A stretch of DNA of 64,000 nt from an uncultured Clostridia bacterium (GTDB taxonomy: Bacteria > Bacillota > Clostridia > Oscillospirales > CAG-272), in the NCBI GenBank assembly GCA_946407735.1, contig CAMJPL010000002.1, forward strand, positions 1-64,000, read 5' to 3'. Below the pieces are notes generated by a model that was not told the DNA's origin, did no database searches, and saw nothing but the letters and a program-made list of their open reading frames with translations. How positions within the stretch are numbered: position 1 is the stretch's first letter; every line of letters begins with the position of its first letter. Positions 16,911 through 25,162 of the stretch are shown in pieces. Both the position numbers and the translations under genes were made by a program.

Positions 16911-18140
16911 TCAGAAATTCTCTATTTCGGAATTGACTATATCCGCCCATTCGGTGAGACACTCGGGACGGCGGCTGATGGTCGTCAGATCCTTGAGCAC
17001 GAAGGCGACGGGCGTGCCGCTACCGCGGCAGGCGGCGAGCGTCTGACGCGTCTCCTTTTTCACCGAATCGACGTCGGGATGACCGCTCGCGACAAAGGCC
17101 GGATTGGATTTCCTCAGCATGACGAAATCCTTTCCCATGGCCTGCGACTGACGCTCGACATTCGTCCATGGGCTGGCCGAGATCGACCGCACCGTCTTCA
17201 TCTTGCGGATTATGCCGATCTTCGAGTCAAGCGGCTCGCAGCAGCCGTAATTTACCCAGCCGAACCTGTCGTAGAGCGGCTTCATGTACTCGATCTCGAA
17301 CTCGTCGTGCATGGCCGGAGAAACCTCCGAGAATATCTGGGCCGCGCCTGAGATCCAGCAATCCTGCGTGCGGATTCGGCTCTGGTCGATATCCCGCCAG
17401 CGCTGCTCGTCGACGTACGTCTCGACGCAGTGGCACTTCGTTCCGACTCCGGCCGCGAGAAGGTTATGCGCTTCAAGCTGGTCGATGTAATCCATCTCGA
17501 TGTCGACCATCTTCCGCATCAGCCTGTGAACGAACTCCGGCTCGTCTATGACGGCGTACAGGCATGACTCGGCGCCTTTGCAGAAGGTTATGAAATCCCA
17601 TATCGCCGCCCAGATCATCACTCCCATCGGCCGCACCTCGAGGATGTCTCCGACGATCTCCTCTGCGTGAGCCTTATTCGCCGCCGTGAGGTCGTCGTGT
17701 ACGGTTATCACATGGTTGTGCAGCTTTTTCAGGGCATCGTCGTCGGCGAGCTGATCTATGTAAAGATGGGTCTGAGCTCCCTTGTGGTCGCTCTCGTCCT
17801 GATTTACCGAATGCACTCCGTATCCGGTGTCCTCGAATACCTTCGATACCGGATAGAACGGCGGGAGCACAAGATCGGCGCCGAAATGGTCGTGACGGTA
17901 CATCTCATAGCGGAAATATGACTCCATACCGCGGAGGAACCCGTCCTCACAGACGCATCTGAGCTCCTCCTCGCCGCCGAACTCATGCCAGCAGATCTGG
18001 TCGATGATAACGGGAGGCCTGGCAGTGCTGTCGAGCGCGTTCAGACGTCCCCAGTTCGCAGCTTTCGCCTTCGTTTCATCGGAAATGGCGATTTCGGCGT
18101 ACCGCTTCGCGAGATCCCGGACGATTTCTCTTTCATTCAT
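16911..18140 (-). CDS. Uroporphyrinogen-decarboxylase-superfamily protein 1
   Basis: 409 residues with the UroD/MtaA-type (beta/alpha)8 layout. The C-terminal third contains NYGCCEPLDSK at the place where methyltransferase-type members have a zinc-binding H-x-C-G motif, followed by SASPWTNVERQSQ. Such proteins are usually corrinoid:substrate methyltransferases rather than heme enzymes. No heme genes are nearby and no corrinoid-binding partner is visible, so the reaction is unknown. The start ATG 18140 has no evident ribosome binding site. It lies 25 bp behind the PIG-L gene. Confidence 0.7.
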   Translation of the reverse strand: MNEREIVRDLAKRYAEIAISDETKAKAANWGRLNALDSTARPPVIIDQICWHEFGGEEELRCVCEDGFLRGMESYFRYEMYRHDHFGADLVLPPFYPVSKVFEDTGYGVHSVNQDESDHKGAQTHLYIDQLADDDALKKLHNHVITVHDDLTAANKAHAEEIVGDILEVRPMGVMIWAAIWDFITFCKGAESCLYAVIDEPEFVHRLMRKMVDIEMDYIDQLEAHNLLAAGVGTKCHCVETYVDEQRWRDIDQSRIRTQDCWISGAAQIFSEVSPAMHDEFEIEYMKPLYDRFGWVNYGCCEPLDSKIGIIRKMKTVRSISASPWTNVERQSQAMGKDFVMLRKSNPAFVASGHPDVDSVKKETRQTLAACRGSGTPVAFVLKDLTTISRRPECLTEWADIVNSEIENF

Positions 18141-18165
18141 GACGCTGATAAATTGTGTGGCTGTA

Positions 18166-18876
18166 TTACGGAAGCAGGCGCTTCGTCGGGATCCTCGGCC
18201 ATGTCATGCACATGCGGAAGCCCTCGGCGTAAGCGACGCCGCACTGATATCCGCGGAACTTCGAGCAGGTGCGCACGAAGTCGCAGAAGTCTATATGATC
18301 GTGCTCAAGCATCCATTTGATCTGGCTCTCGTGGCACTGGAGCGCCTGTATCTTGAGCTCTATCGTGTCGGAGATATCGACGTATTCGGTCGGAAGGAAG
18401 TTCACTCCGCCGAGATTGTCCATGTAGTATATCGGGCAGTCGTTTCCGCCGAAGGCGGGCGACTCGGTCACATAGTGGACGACGGAGGTCGAGAAGGACG
18501 CGTTGAAGACGGCCTTTCCGGTCTCGACGTGGTCGCGCATATAGTCCTTGTCGTCATGAGTGATTATGGCGTCGGGCTTGGCGTAGCGGACGACCTCGCA
18601 GATGCGGCGGGCGAGATCCTCGTCGTAGGATGAAACGAACAGATCTCCGATGTCAAGATTGATGACCTCTTTCGCGCCGAGCAGCTTGCCGCCCTCCTCG
18701 GCTTCCTTTGTCCTGATCTTGCCGAGCTCGTCCGGCTCGATGATCACGTGTCCGAGATTTCCGTTGGCAAGATGGCAGAGGATGACGTCGTCGCCGCGCT
18801 GAGCGTATTTGGCGATGGTACCGCCGGCGGCGATCTCAAGGTCGTCAGGATGACATGTGATTGCGAGTATGCGCAT
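18166..18876 (-). CDS. PIG-L/LmbE-family deacetylase
   Basis: 236 residues. CHPDDLE at residues 8-14 and HDDKDYMRDH around 112-121 are the zinc-binding motifs of PIG-L/LmbE amidohydrolases, which remove N-acetyl groups from GlcNAc conjugates or disaccharides. AGAGAGGT precedes ATG 18876. In this operon it would feed a deacetylated amino sugar to the NagB-like protein, which is inference. Confidence 0.88.
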   Translation of the reverse strand: MRILAITCHPDDLEIAAGGTIAKYAQRGDDVILCHLANGNLGHVIIEPDELGKIRTKEAEEGGKLLGAKEVINLDIGDLFVSSYDEDLARRICEVVRYAKPDAIITHDDKDYMRDHVETGKAVFNASFSTSVVHYVTESPAFGGNDCPIYYMDNLGGVNFLPTEYVDISDTIELKIQALQCHESQIKWMLEHDHIDFCDFVRTCSKFRGYQCGVAYAEGFRMCMTWPRIPTKRLLP

Positions 18877-18914
18877 GATAATACCTCTCTATCAGATGAA
18901 ATAATAAGCCGATT

Positions 18915-20015
18915 CTATCTCATGCCGGCATAATCCCGGCAGGCGTCTATATAAGCGACGACATTTTCAACAGGGACCTCCGGCTCGAGCATGTGCGTCG
19001 GGCAGACAAGCAGACCGCCCTCTCGTCCGGCGATGTCGAGATTCTCGAATACGGTCCTCCTGACATCCTCGGGGGTGCCGAACGGCATCACGCTCTGAGT
19101 GCCGACGGTGCCGTGGAACGAAAGCCTGTCCCCGAACTTCTCCCTGAGCTCACGGAAATCCATGCACTCCGGCTGTACCGGATCGAGCACGTCGACGCCG
19201 GCTTCGATGAGCTGCGGGATCAGCTCGGTGACATATCCGCATGAATGATAGAAAATCAGGATATCGGGGTTTATGGCCTTCGCGGAGTCAATCACCCTTT
19301 TGAGCCTCGGTTTCAGCCATTCGCCGTAGAGCGATTCGCTCATCATGATCGTGCGCTGGGTGCCTATGTCGTCTCCGAGGAACAGGCAGTCGGCTCCGGA
19401 TTCGGTAAAGCTCACCGCTCTCTGGACCGCGAGATCTGTGACACGGTCGAGAAGGGCGGCCGCCATCGGCGATCCCTCCATCATGTCGCACATCAGGTTC
19501 TCCATCCCGCGCATATACCACGCCGTCTCCCATACAGTGCACTGCATGTTGCCCATTACGGCGAAGCCGTCCCCGTGGATGCGCTCGGCGCTCTTTTTCT
19601 GCTCCTCCGCGCTTTCCGGCAGGAATTCCGGCAGCGGATAGGCCATGATCTGCTCCACCGAGTCGAAGCCGTCCATCGGGTGATGCATGTATGTCATGTG
19701 AAAGGCCGCTTCGGACCCCGGCTCGTGAGCCACGCCCCAGATGTCTATATTCGTCCCCGGCTTGAAATCCTTGTCTTTGTAATAATGCTCTTTGAAATAC
19801 TCCGGGGACGCGGCCTTTACCCTCAGATCCGGGACAGACATCTCGCCCTTTGGAATAACCAGATCGTGAGTTTTGAGATATTCGTCGAATTTCAGTTTCA
19901 GGCTCGGGCACAGGTTTATGCTCGCCGGCATGTATTCATATCCGGTGCGCCGTGCGATGGAAAGAAAATTCTCTCTCGGTGTCATCGGCTTTTTTCCGCT
20001 TTTCGTCTCGTTCAT
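18915..20015 (-). CDS. Uroporphyrinogen-decarboxylase-superfamily protein 2
   Basis: 366 residues. FYHSCGYV (about residue 256) is the H-x-C-G zinc motif of the MtaA/MtbA-like methyltransferase branch. The segments DDIGTQRTIMMS and FHGTVGTQSVMPFGTPEDV follow the normal UroD order, and the C-terminus has CPTHMLEPEVP. It is more canonical than the second UroD-like protein encoded at 16911-18140. The substrate is unknown. It starts at ATG 20015 behind a GGAGAAGGG region. Confidence 0.8.
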   Translation of the reverse strand: MNETKSGKKPMTPRENFLSIARRTGYEYMPASINLCPSLKLKFDEYLKTHDLVIPKGEMSVPDLRVKAASPEYFKEHYYKDKDFKPGTNIDIWGVAHEPGSEAAFHMTYMHHPMDGFDSVEQIMAYPLPEFLPESAEEQKKSAERIHGDGFAVMGNMQCTVWETAWYMRGMENLMCDMMEGSPMAAALLDRVTDLAVQRAVSFTESGADCLFLGDDIGTQRTIMMSESLYGEWLKPRLKRVIDSAKAINPDILIFYHSCGYVTELIPQLIEAGVDVLDPVQPECMDFRELREKFGDRLSFHGTVGTQSVMPFGTPEDVRRTVFENLDIAGREGGLLVCPTHMLEPEVPVENVVAYIDACRDYAGMR

Positions 20016-20060
20016 TTTCGGTACCCTTCTCCCGCCTTTATCCGCATGAAGCGAACAGCG

Positions 20061-20852
20061 TCATATGTTCCCAATGAAGGCGAGGAACCTCTGAATATGC
20101 TCGTCCCAGTACTCCCATGTGTGAGCGCCGGGATCCTCCTCATAGACATAGCCGAACGGATTTCCCTCAAGCGAGCCGAAAAGATCGCGGGTGAAATGGG
20201 CCGACTCGAGAAGGAAGTCCTCCGAGCCCGTCGAGTGATATACCTTCGGCGCCGGAAGCCCTTCTCTCACGATCCTGTGTATATTCCCGATGATGTCCTC
20301 CTCGGTGCCTTCAAGATCGCGCCCGTCGAACTGGATATAGGCTCGGCGGTTTTTGTCAGGGTCGATCGACCTCGTGTCGGTCGGCAGGGTGCGGTTGAAT
20401 ATCCCGGCGGAAAGACAGCCTATCGCCGCGTATCTGTCTGGATTGGCGAGGCCTATCTTCAAAGCTCCCGCCCCTCCCATCGAAAGACCGCATACGAAGT
20501 TGTCCTCTCTCAGCGCCGAGAAGCCGAAGAAGCCGCGCATGATAGAGGGGAGCTCCTTTGCGACGTAATCGTAGAATTTTCCGCCGTGGGCAAGGTTTGA
20601 ATATCCCGATACCTCGACCGACGGCATGACGACGGCCATGCCGAGCGGTGCGACATATCTTTCAATGGATGTCCGGCGCTGCCAGATGGTCTCGTCGTCG
20701 GACGCGCCGTGAAGGAGCCAGAGCACCTTCGTTCTTTCCTTTTCGGCGGATTCCATGCCGATGAGCCCGGTCGCCTTCTGCGGAAGGATCACCTCGCAGC
20801 TGACGCAGCGGCCGAGAGACTCCGAGTAAAAATGAGTATGTACGAGAGCCAT
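20061..20852 (-). CDS. Esterase D/CE1-like alpha/beta hydrolase (second of a tandem pair)
   Basis: 263 residues of the putative-esterase (PF00756-type) family. GLSMGG (about residue 129) has the nucleophile Ser, GSEDFLL the likely Asp, and GAHTWEYWDEHI the His. These enzymes remove acetyl or feruloyl groups from glycans. AAAGGAGC precedes ATG 20852, which is one base behind the TGA of the upstream esterase, so translation is coupled. It is a clear paralogue of that gene. Confidence 0.88.
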   Translation of the reverse strand: MALVHTHFYSESLGRCVSCEVILPQKATGLIGMESAEKERTKVLWLLHGASDDETIWQRRTSIERYVAPLGMAVVMPSVEVSGYSNLAHGGKFYDYVAKELPSIMRGFFGFSALREDNFVCGLSMGGAGALKIGLANPDRYAAIGCLSAGIFNRTLPTDTRSIDPDKNRRAYIQFDGRDLEGTEEDIIGNIHRIVREGLPAPKVYHSTGSEDFLLESAHFTRDLFGSLEGNPFGYVYEEDPGAHTWEYWDEHIQRFLAFIGNI

Positions 20853-20853
20853 G

Positions 20854-21600
20854 TCAGAGCTCCTTTCTGAATCCGTCGATCAGGTTCAGCACGGATTGTA
20901 TCTCTTCGTCCCAGAAGCCCCAGTTGTGCGAGCCGCTTCTCTCGCGGTATGTGACGTCATATCCGAGCGATCCAAGATGGTCTTTCATCTTTCTGTTCTC
21001 GCCGATGAGGGAATCCTCTGTCCCGCACGCGATATAGATCTTCGGCAGCCTGCTTCCGTCCTTCGCCCTTAGGCTCGTCATATGATACATATCGCCGACA
21101 GAGCCGTCGAAATCCCCGATATCGCCGAATATATCGGTGAAATACGTGGAATCGGGCCTGTACAGTATCTTCGGGTCGAACGCCGCCGAGAGCGGGGCGC
21201 AGACTGAATAATTGTCAGGATATGTCATTGCGAGAGCGAGAGAGCCGTAACCTCCCATCGAGTTTCCCGATATGTAGTTGTCTTCGCGTCTACCGCTCAT
21301 GCCGGGGAAGAAGGAACGGCAGATGAGCGGCAGTTCCTCGCCGATGAAGGTACGGTAGCGGTAGCCGAATTTCATGTCGGTGTACCAGCCGAGATACGTC
21401 GTCGGCATGACGACGGCGACGCCGTGCTCGTCGGCGTATCGCTCGATAGATGTCCGTCTCGACCATATGGTGTGGTCGTCGCTCATGCCGTGCAGCAGCC
21501 ACAGCACGGGATATTTATCGGCTCCCTGCGGTATGACGCAGTTCATCGACATGCACATCCCGAGCGTGTCGGAAAAGAAGTTTACTTCCATTAACGCCAT
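20854..21600 (-). CDS. Esterase D/CE1-like alpha/beta hydrolase (first of a tandem pair)
   Basis: 248 residues with the same layout as its neighbour: HGMSDDHTIWSRRTSIERY near residue 38, nucleophile in GNSMGGYG (about 122), Asp in CGTEDSLI and His in GSHNWGFWDEEI. No signal peptide, so it acts on imported oligosaccharides. AGGAG precedes ATG 21600. Confidence 0.88.
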   Translation of the reverse strand: MALMEVNFFSDTLGMCMSMNCVIPQGADKYPVLWLLHGMSDDHTIWSRRTSIERYADEHGVAVVMPTTYLGWYTDMKFGYRYRTFIGEELPLICRSFFPGMSGRREDNYISGNSMGGYGSLALAMTYPDNYSVCAPLSAAFDPKILYRPDSTYFTDIFGDIGDFDGSVGDMYHMTSLRAKDGSRLPKIYIACGTEDSLIGENRKMKDHLGSLGYDVTYRERSGSHNWGFWDEEIQSVLNLIDGFRKEL

Positions 21601-21657
21601 AATATTTCTCCTGAATACCGATTGAAGCAGATCCTTACGTTATGGTTCTTTGTTTTT

Positions 21658-22527
21658 TTACAGCGGCAGAGGATGCGAAAACAGCTTTCCCCTGCCGTCT
21701 CTGTAATACAGATTGCCGTCTGAGATGTCTATGAATTCCGGCTCGTTTCTGAGCCCTGTCCCCCACAGATCGATAAGCCCCGTCTGCTCTCTTTTCGTCG
21801 TGTCGATGATCCTTATGGCCGGGGGGACTTCCTCGCTCTCAAAGCCTTCGAGCGAATAAATGATCCTGCCCCGGCAGCAGGCGCCCTGAAGGTAATTCGA
21901 ATACGGGACATCGAACATGTCGAGGATCATATCCTCGCCGAGCGTGACGACGGGAACGCCGTATCTTTCATCCACGACGCCCGATCCGGGATCCGGCAGA
22001 TCAAAGGCAAAGAACCTCGTCACTTTCTCCCTGTCGCGCATCACGAAAGCGTACAGCCTGCCGCTGTCAGCGTCGATGACGAAGTTTCCGTACGGTCTTA
22101 CGTCGCCTTTGTCGGGAAGCGACATCCAGAGCCCCGGCGAAGACGCGAAGCCGACACGGATCATCTGAATCAGCCGGGATGAAAAAGATTCTTTGTCCTT
22201 GATGAGCCGGTAAACGCAGCAGACGCCCTCCATCCGGTCCGGCATCTTCGCGCGGTTGTTGTAGATATTCGCGTACAGCGGCGGATATCCGCCTGAGGCG
22301 TCGGGTCTGCCGAAGCAGACCGAGTTGCAGTGCGGGACGATGATATCGGCTTTGTCAAGCGTGAACGAGGCGGTCTTCGACTTCTTTGACAGCGAGTACA
22401 CCTCGCATCTCCCGGAAGCGTCGAAATTGAACATCTCGTCGCCGCATATGACGCCGTCCTGAAAACGGCTCGCTTCGAAAAGATACTCAAATCCGCCGAT
22501 ATCGCTTGTATCTGCTGTTTTCTCCAT
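21658..22527 (-). CDS. Conserved-looking protein of unknown function, probable beta-propeller
   Basis: 289 residues, no signal peptide or membrane segment. It is rich in short beta-strand repeats with aromatic/Asp turns (SGRLYAFVMRDREKV, CCRGRIIYSLEGF, DISDGNLYYRDGRGK), which suggests a propeller-like fold. I do not recognise a family. It is the first gene of the operon, directly behind a consensus promoter. A sugar-binding or lyase-type propeller would fit the context, but that is a guess. Confidence 0.6.
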   Translation of the reverse strand: MEKTADTSDIGGFEYLFEASRFQDGVICGDEMFNFDASGRCEVYSLSKKSKTASFTLDKADIIVPHCNSVCFGRPDASGGYPPLYANIYNNRAKMPDRMEGVCCVYRLIKDKESFSSRLIQMIRVGFASSPGLWMSLPDKGDVRPYGNFVIDADSGRLYAFVMRDREKVTRFFAFDLPDPGSGVVDERYGVPVVTLGEDMILDMFDVPYSNYLQGACCRGRIIYSLEGFESEEVPPAIRIIDTTKREQTGLIDLWGTGLRNEPEFIDISDGNLYYRDGRGKLFSHPLPL

Positions 22528-22595
22528 TTATTACACCTGCGGCATGTCACGCCGGAATGAGCGAGGTTATGCGGATGGCCTAGAGGATTATTTAA

Positions 22596-22624
22596 ATTAT
22601 ACCATAATACCAGTCCAAATGCAA
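22596..22624 (-). promoter_or_regulatory. Promoter of the seven-gene NagB-like/UroD operon
   Basis: Minus strand TTGCAT (22619-22624), 17 bp, TATAAT (22596-22601), TGG extended -10. Confidence 0.8.
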
Positions 22625-22755
22625 GAGATACCGCAGAATTCCTTTTTAAATACGAGCGGCGCGGATATCAATAAAAAGTGAGAAATAAGACGCTGTAATC
22701 CCGTATAAACTGAATGTATCAACGGAAGCTGTTATATACCCCGCATATAAACATT

Positions 22756-22793
22756 CCCGTCCGGGCTCAGCAGGACGCCGAAGCCCGGACGGG
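22756..22793 (-). terminator. Terminator behind the GpsA-like gene
   Basis: A perfect 12-bp stem (22756-22767 with 22782-22793) and a 14-base loop, 29 bases after the gene. The T-run on the minus strand is poor, so efficiency is uncertain. Confidence 0.65.
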
Positions 22794-22822
22794 TTTCATA
22801 TCGCTTTTATTCGTACCGTCGT

Positions 22823-23869
22823 TCAATTATTTCCGAAAGTCATTTTCTCCCACGGGATCGACGCGGGGGAATGATGCAGGATATCGTCCACCTGCATGAG
22901 AAGCGGGTAATCATCGAGGGAAAGCTCGCCTTTTTCGGCTCTTACGCGCACCGCTCTCGCGACGCGCTCGGCGACGACGAGAGACTCAAGGGTAACTCCG
23001 TTGAGCTCGGCCTTCGCCTCGTCGATGTCAAGCCCTCTGCCGAGCAGGATCCCGACAAGACGCGTCCTTCCGCCGTAAACGGTGACATAGAGATCCCCCG
23101 CTCCGACGCAGAGATTATCGAGCGATTCAGCCCCCTGAAGCCTGAGCAGCCTCGCCATCTCGCGGACGCTCTGCCCGAAGACCGCCGCCTGCGAGTTGAA
23201 GTGGAGCTCGCTGTCGATGCCTCTTTCCTTCTGATTCATGCCGATGGTAAGAGCTATGGCGAGCGCGTATCCGTTTTTCAGCGCGACGGCGCTTTCTATT
23301 CCCGTGACGTCGGTCGTGACGCTGATATGATAATAATCGGTGCTCATGATATCGCGGATCCGTTTCAGAGTCGCGATATCGCCGCCGCAGAAGGCGACCT
23401 CGGTCTGATCGTGCGCGACCAGCTCATAGCTGGTGCAGGGACCGCCGATAGCGTTCAGAGAGAGCTTTTTACCGAGCTTATCGAGCTTCTGACGCCAGAT
23501 GTCGGGATATGTGAGCAGCCTTCCGTCGGGGGTGTCCATAAGCCCCTTCGTGACGGTTATCACCGGAGCCGAGCCGTCAAGCCTCGGCAGGACGAAATCG
23601 CCGAACCAGTCGACGCCGAAGCTCGATACGCCGCCGATTATAAGATCGGCCCCGGCGATTGCCGTGTCGATCTCATCGACCTGATAATACTCGACTCCAT
23701 CCGGGAAGTCGGTCTTGAATTTCGGATGTCTGCCGTTTTTTCGGCATGTGTCGATGATTTCGCGGTCAAGCGGCGTGCCGACAAGCCTTACGGTATTGCC
23801 GTTCTCTCTCGCCGGAAAGGCAAGCGCCGATCCCATCATGCCGGATCCGATTATCGTAACGATAGCCAT
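22823..23869 (-). CDS. GpsA-like glycerol-3-phosphate dehydrogenase, divergent
   Basis: 348 residues. The N-terminal IGSGMMGSALA is the NAD-binding motif (usually GAGSWGTALA). GGPCTSYELVA corresponds to the SGPSFAxE region, VALKNGYALA holds the catalytic Lys, and GAGDLYVTVYGGRTRLVG matches the GDLxxTxxSxxSRN region. All family landmarks are present but each is altered, and the neighbours are glycosidases, so the physiological substrate may be another sugar phosphate. It is the last gene of the leftward unit; AAGGACT precedes ATG 23869. Confidence 0.75.
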   Translation of the reverse strand: MAIVTIIGSGMMGSALAFPARENGNTVRLVGTPLDREIIDTCRKNGRHPKFKTDFPDGVEYYQVDEIDTAIAGADLIIGGVSSFGVDWFGDFVLPRLDGSAPVITVTKGLMDTPDGRLLTYPDIWRQKLDKLGKKLSLNAIGGPCTSYELVAHDQTEVAFCGGDIATLKRIRDIMSTDYYHISVTTDVTGIESAVALKNGYALAIALTIGMNQKERGIDSELHFNSQAAVFGQSVREMARLLRLQGAESLDNLCVGAGDLYVTVYGGRTRLVGILLGRGLDIDEAKAELNGVTLESLVVAERVARAVRVRAEKGELSLDDYPLLMQVDDILHHSPASIPWEKMTFGNN

Positions 23870-23888
23870 TTATGAGTCCTTCTTTATC

Positions 23889-25133
23889 TTAAAACTCGAC
23901 GTCGCCCTCAAACAGGCTGTCGTCCACCTCGGCAAGCGAATATATGGTCTTCGGCGCCGGGTCGCGCTTGATCCACATGCCGTCGGTGAAATCGGGGATC
24001 GACTTCGGCGCCGAGCCCTCGGCGATGGATTCCTCCGAAAGGATCCCGACCGCCATCAATGTGGCCGAGTCATAGACGTCTATCGGCGTCTGGATCCCGT
24101 TTCTCACAGCGTCGAGGAAGGCGCGCATCACGAGCCAGTCCATTCCGCCGTGTCCGCTCTTTATCTCGGTGGCCTTGGTTTTCTTCCAGAGCGGATGCTC
24201 GAACTCGTCCCAGTAATTATCCATCGGCTCCCATACTTCACCCTGAGTGCGCCCCTCGATATGCAGGGCGTGCAGATCCTCCATCCAGAGGCCGCATGTC
24301 CCCTGCACCCTTCCGCCGCGGGAATAGGGGCGCGGAGTCGATGTGTCATGGGTGAGGACGATGGTCTCGCCGTTGGCGCAGCGTATGTTGGTCGTGATCA
24401 CGTCGCCAAGTTTGAAATCGGCGTGGGAGTACGGGTGATCGTCGCCGTATCTGTCCTGAAGGTATTTGTTCAGTCCTCTTGACTTCGACGCCATAGAGTT
24501 GAGGCTCATCAGACGGTTGCCGTAATTTATATCGAGGTATTTCATTATCGGGCCGAGTTCGTGCGTCGGGTAGAGCTCGGCGTTGCGGTGCAGATAATGC
24601 CAGGCCCTCTCGTGATCGCGGGCAAAGCTGTCGGCGACGCCGCGAAGATTGTGCTCATAGCCGCCCTGACAGTGGATGAGCTCGCCGAACAGACCCTTCT
24701 TTATCATGTTCAGCACCGTCATCTCCTCGCGGTTGTAGCAGCAGTTCTCCATCAGCATGGCGGGTACGCCCGTTTCCTCATAGGTCCTGACCAGATCCCA
24801 GCACTGCTGTATCGACTGCGCCGGGCCGACCTCGAAGGCGGCGTATTTCCCGTGCTTCATGGCGGATATCGCGATCTTGACGTGGTCGTTCCAGTATGTC
24901 GTTATCATGACAGCCTCGGCGCCGTCGTCGAGGGCCGTCACTTCCTTCCAGTCCGTCGTGCCGAACACCTCGCGGCCGTATTTCTCGGCGCACATCTTCC
25001 GGCCGTTCTCCATCCTGTCCTCATGCTTGTCGCATACGGCAGTGATCTCGACGTCCTCCATCGAAAGGAGCTGCCCCAGCCACCATGTGCCACGTCCGCC
25101 GAGGCCGATGATGCTCATCTTTATCGTTCTCAT
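23889..25133 (-). CDS. GH109-like NAD-dependent glycosidase
   Basis: 414 residues. The Rossmann start IIGLGGRGTWWL is followed by FEVGPAQS in place of the dehydrogenase EKP. MENCCYNREEM, YPTHELGPIMKYLDI, THDTSTPRPYSR, SGHGGMDWLV and IDVYDSATLM match the GH109 family, whose members remove alpha-N-acetylgalactosamine (and some beta-GalNAc) using bound NAD. No signal peptide. AGAGGT precedes ATG 25133. It sits between GH43 and GpsA-like genes. Confidence 0.82.
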   Translation of the reverse strand: MRTIKMSIIGLGGRGTWWLGQLLSMEDVEITAVCDKHEDRMENGRKMCAEKYGREVFGTTDWKEVTALDDGAEAVMITTYWNDHVKIAISAMKHGKYAAFEVGPAQSIQQCWDLVRTYEETGVPAMLMENCCYNREEMTVLNMIKKGLFGELIHCQGGYEHNLRGVADSFARDHERAWHYLHRNAELYPTHELGPIMKYLDINYGNRLMSLNSMASKSRGLNKYLQDRYGDDHPYSHADFKLGDVITTNIRCANGETIVLTHDTSTPRPYSRGGRVQGTCGLWMEDLHALHIEGRTQGEVWEPMDNYWDEFEHPLWKKTKATEIKSGHGGMDWLVMRAFLDAVRNGIQTPIDVYDSATLMAVGILSEESIAEGSAPKSIPDFTDGMWIKRDPAPKTIYSLAEVDDSLFEGDVEF

Positions 25134-25162
25134 ACGATTAACCTCTCATATTCGATCAAAAA

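Noticed and set aside
16911-20015. Heme biosynthesis (HemE) for the two UroD-like genes
   Set aside because: No other heme genes are present, the zinc-type H-x-C-G motif of methyltransferase branches is seen in one of them, and the operon context is sugar modification.
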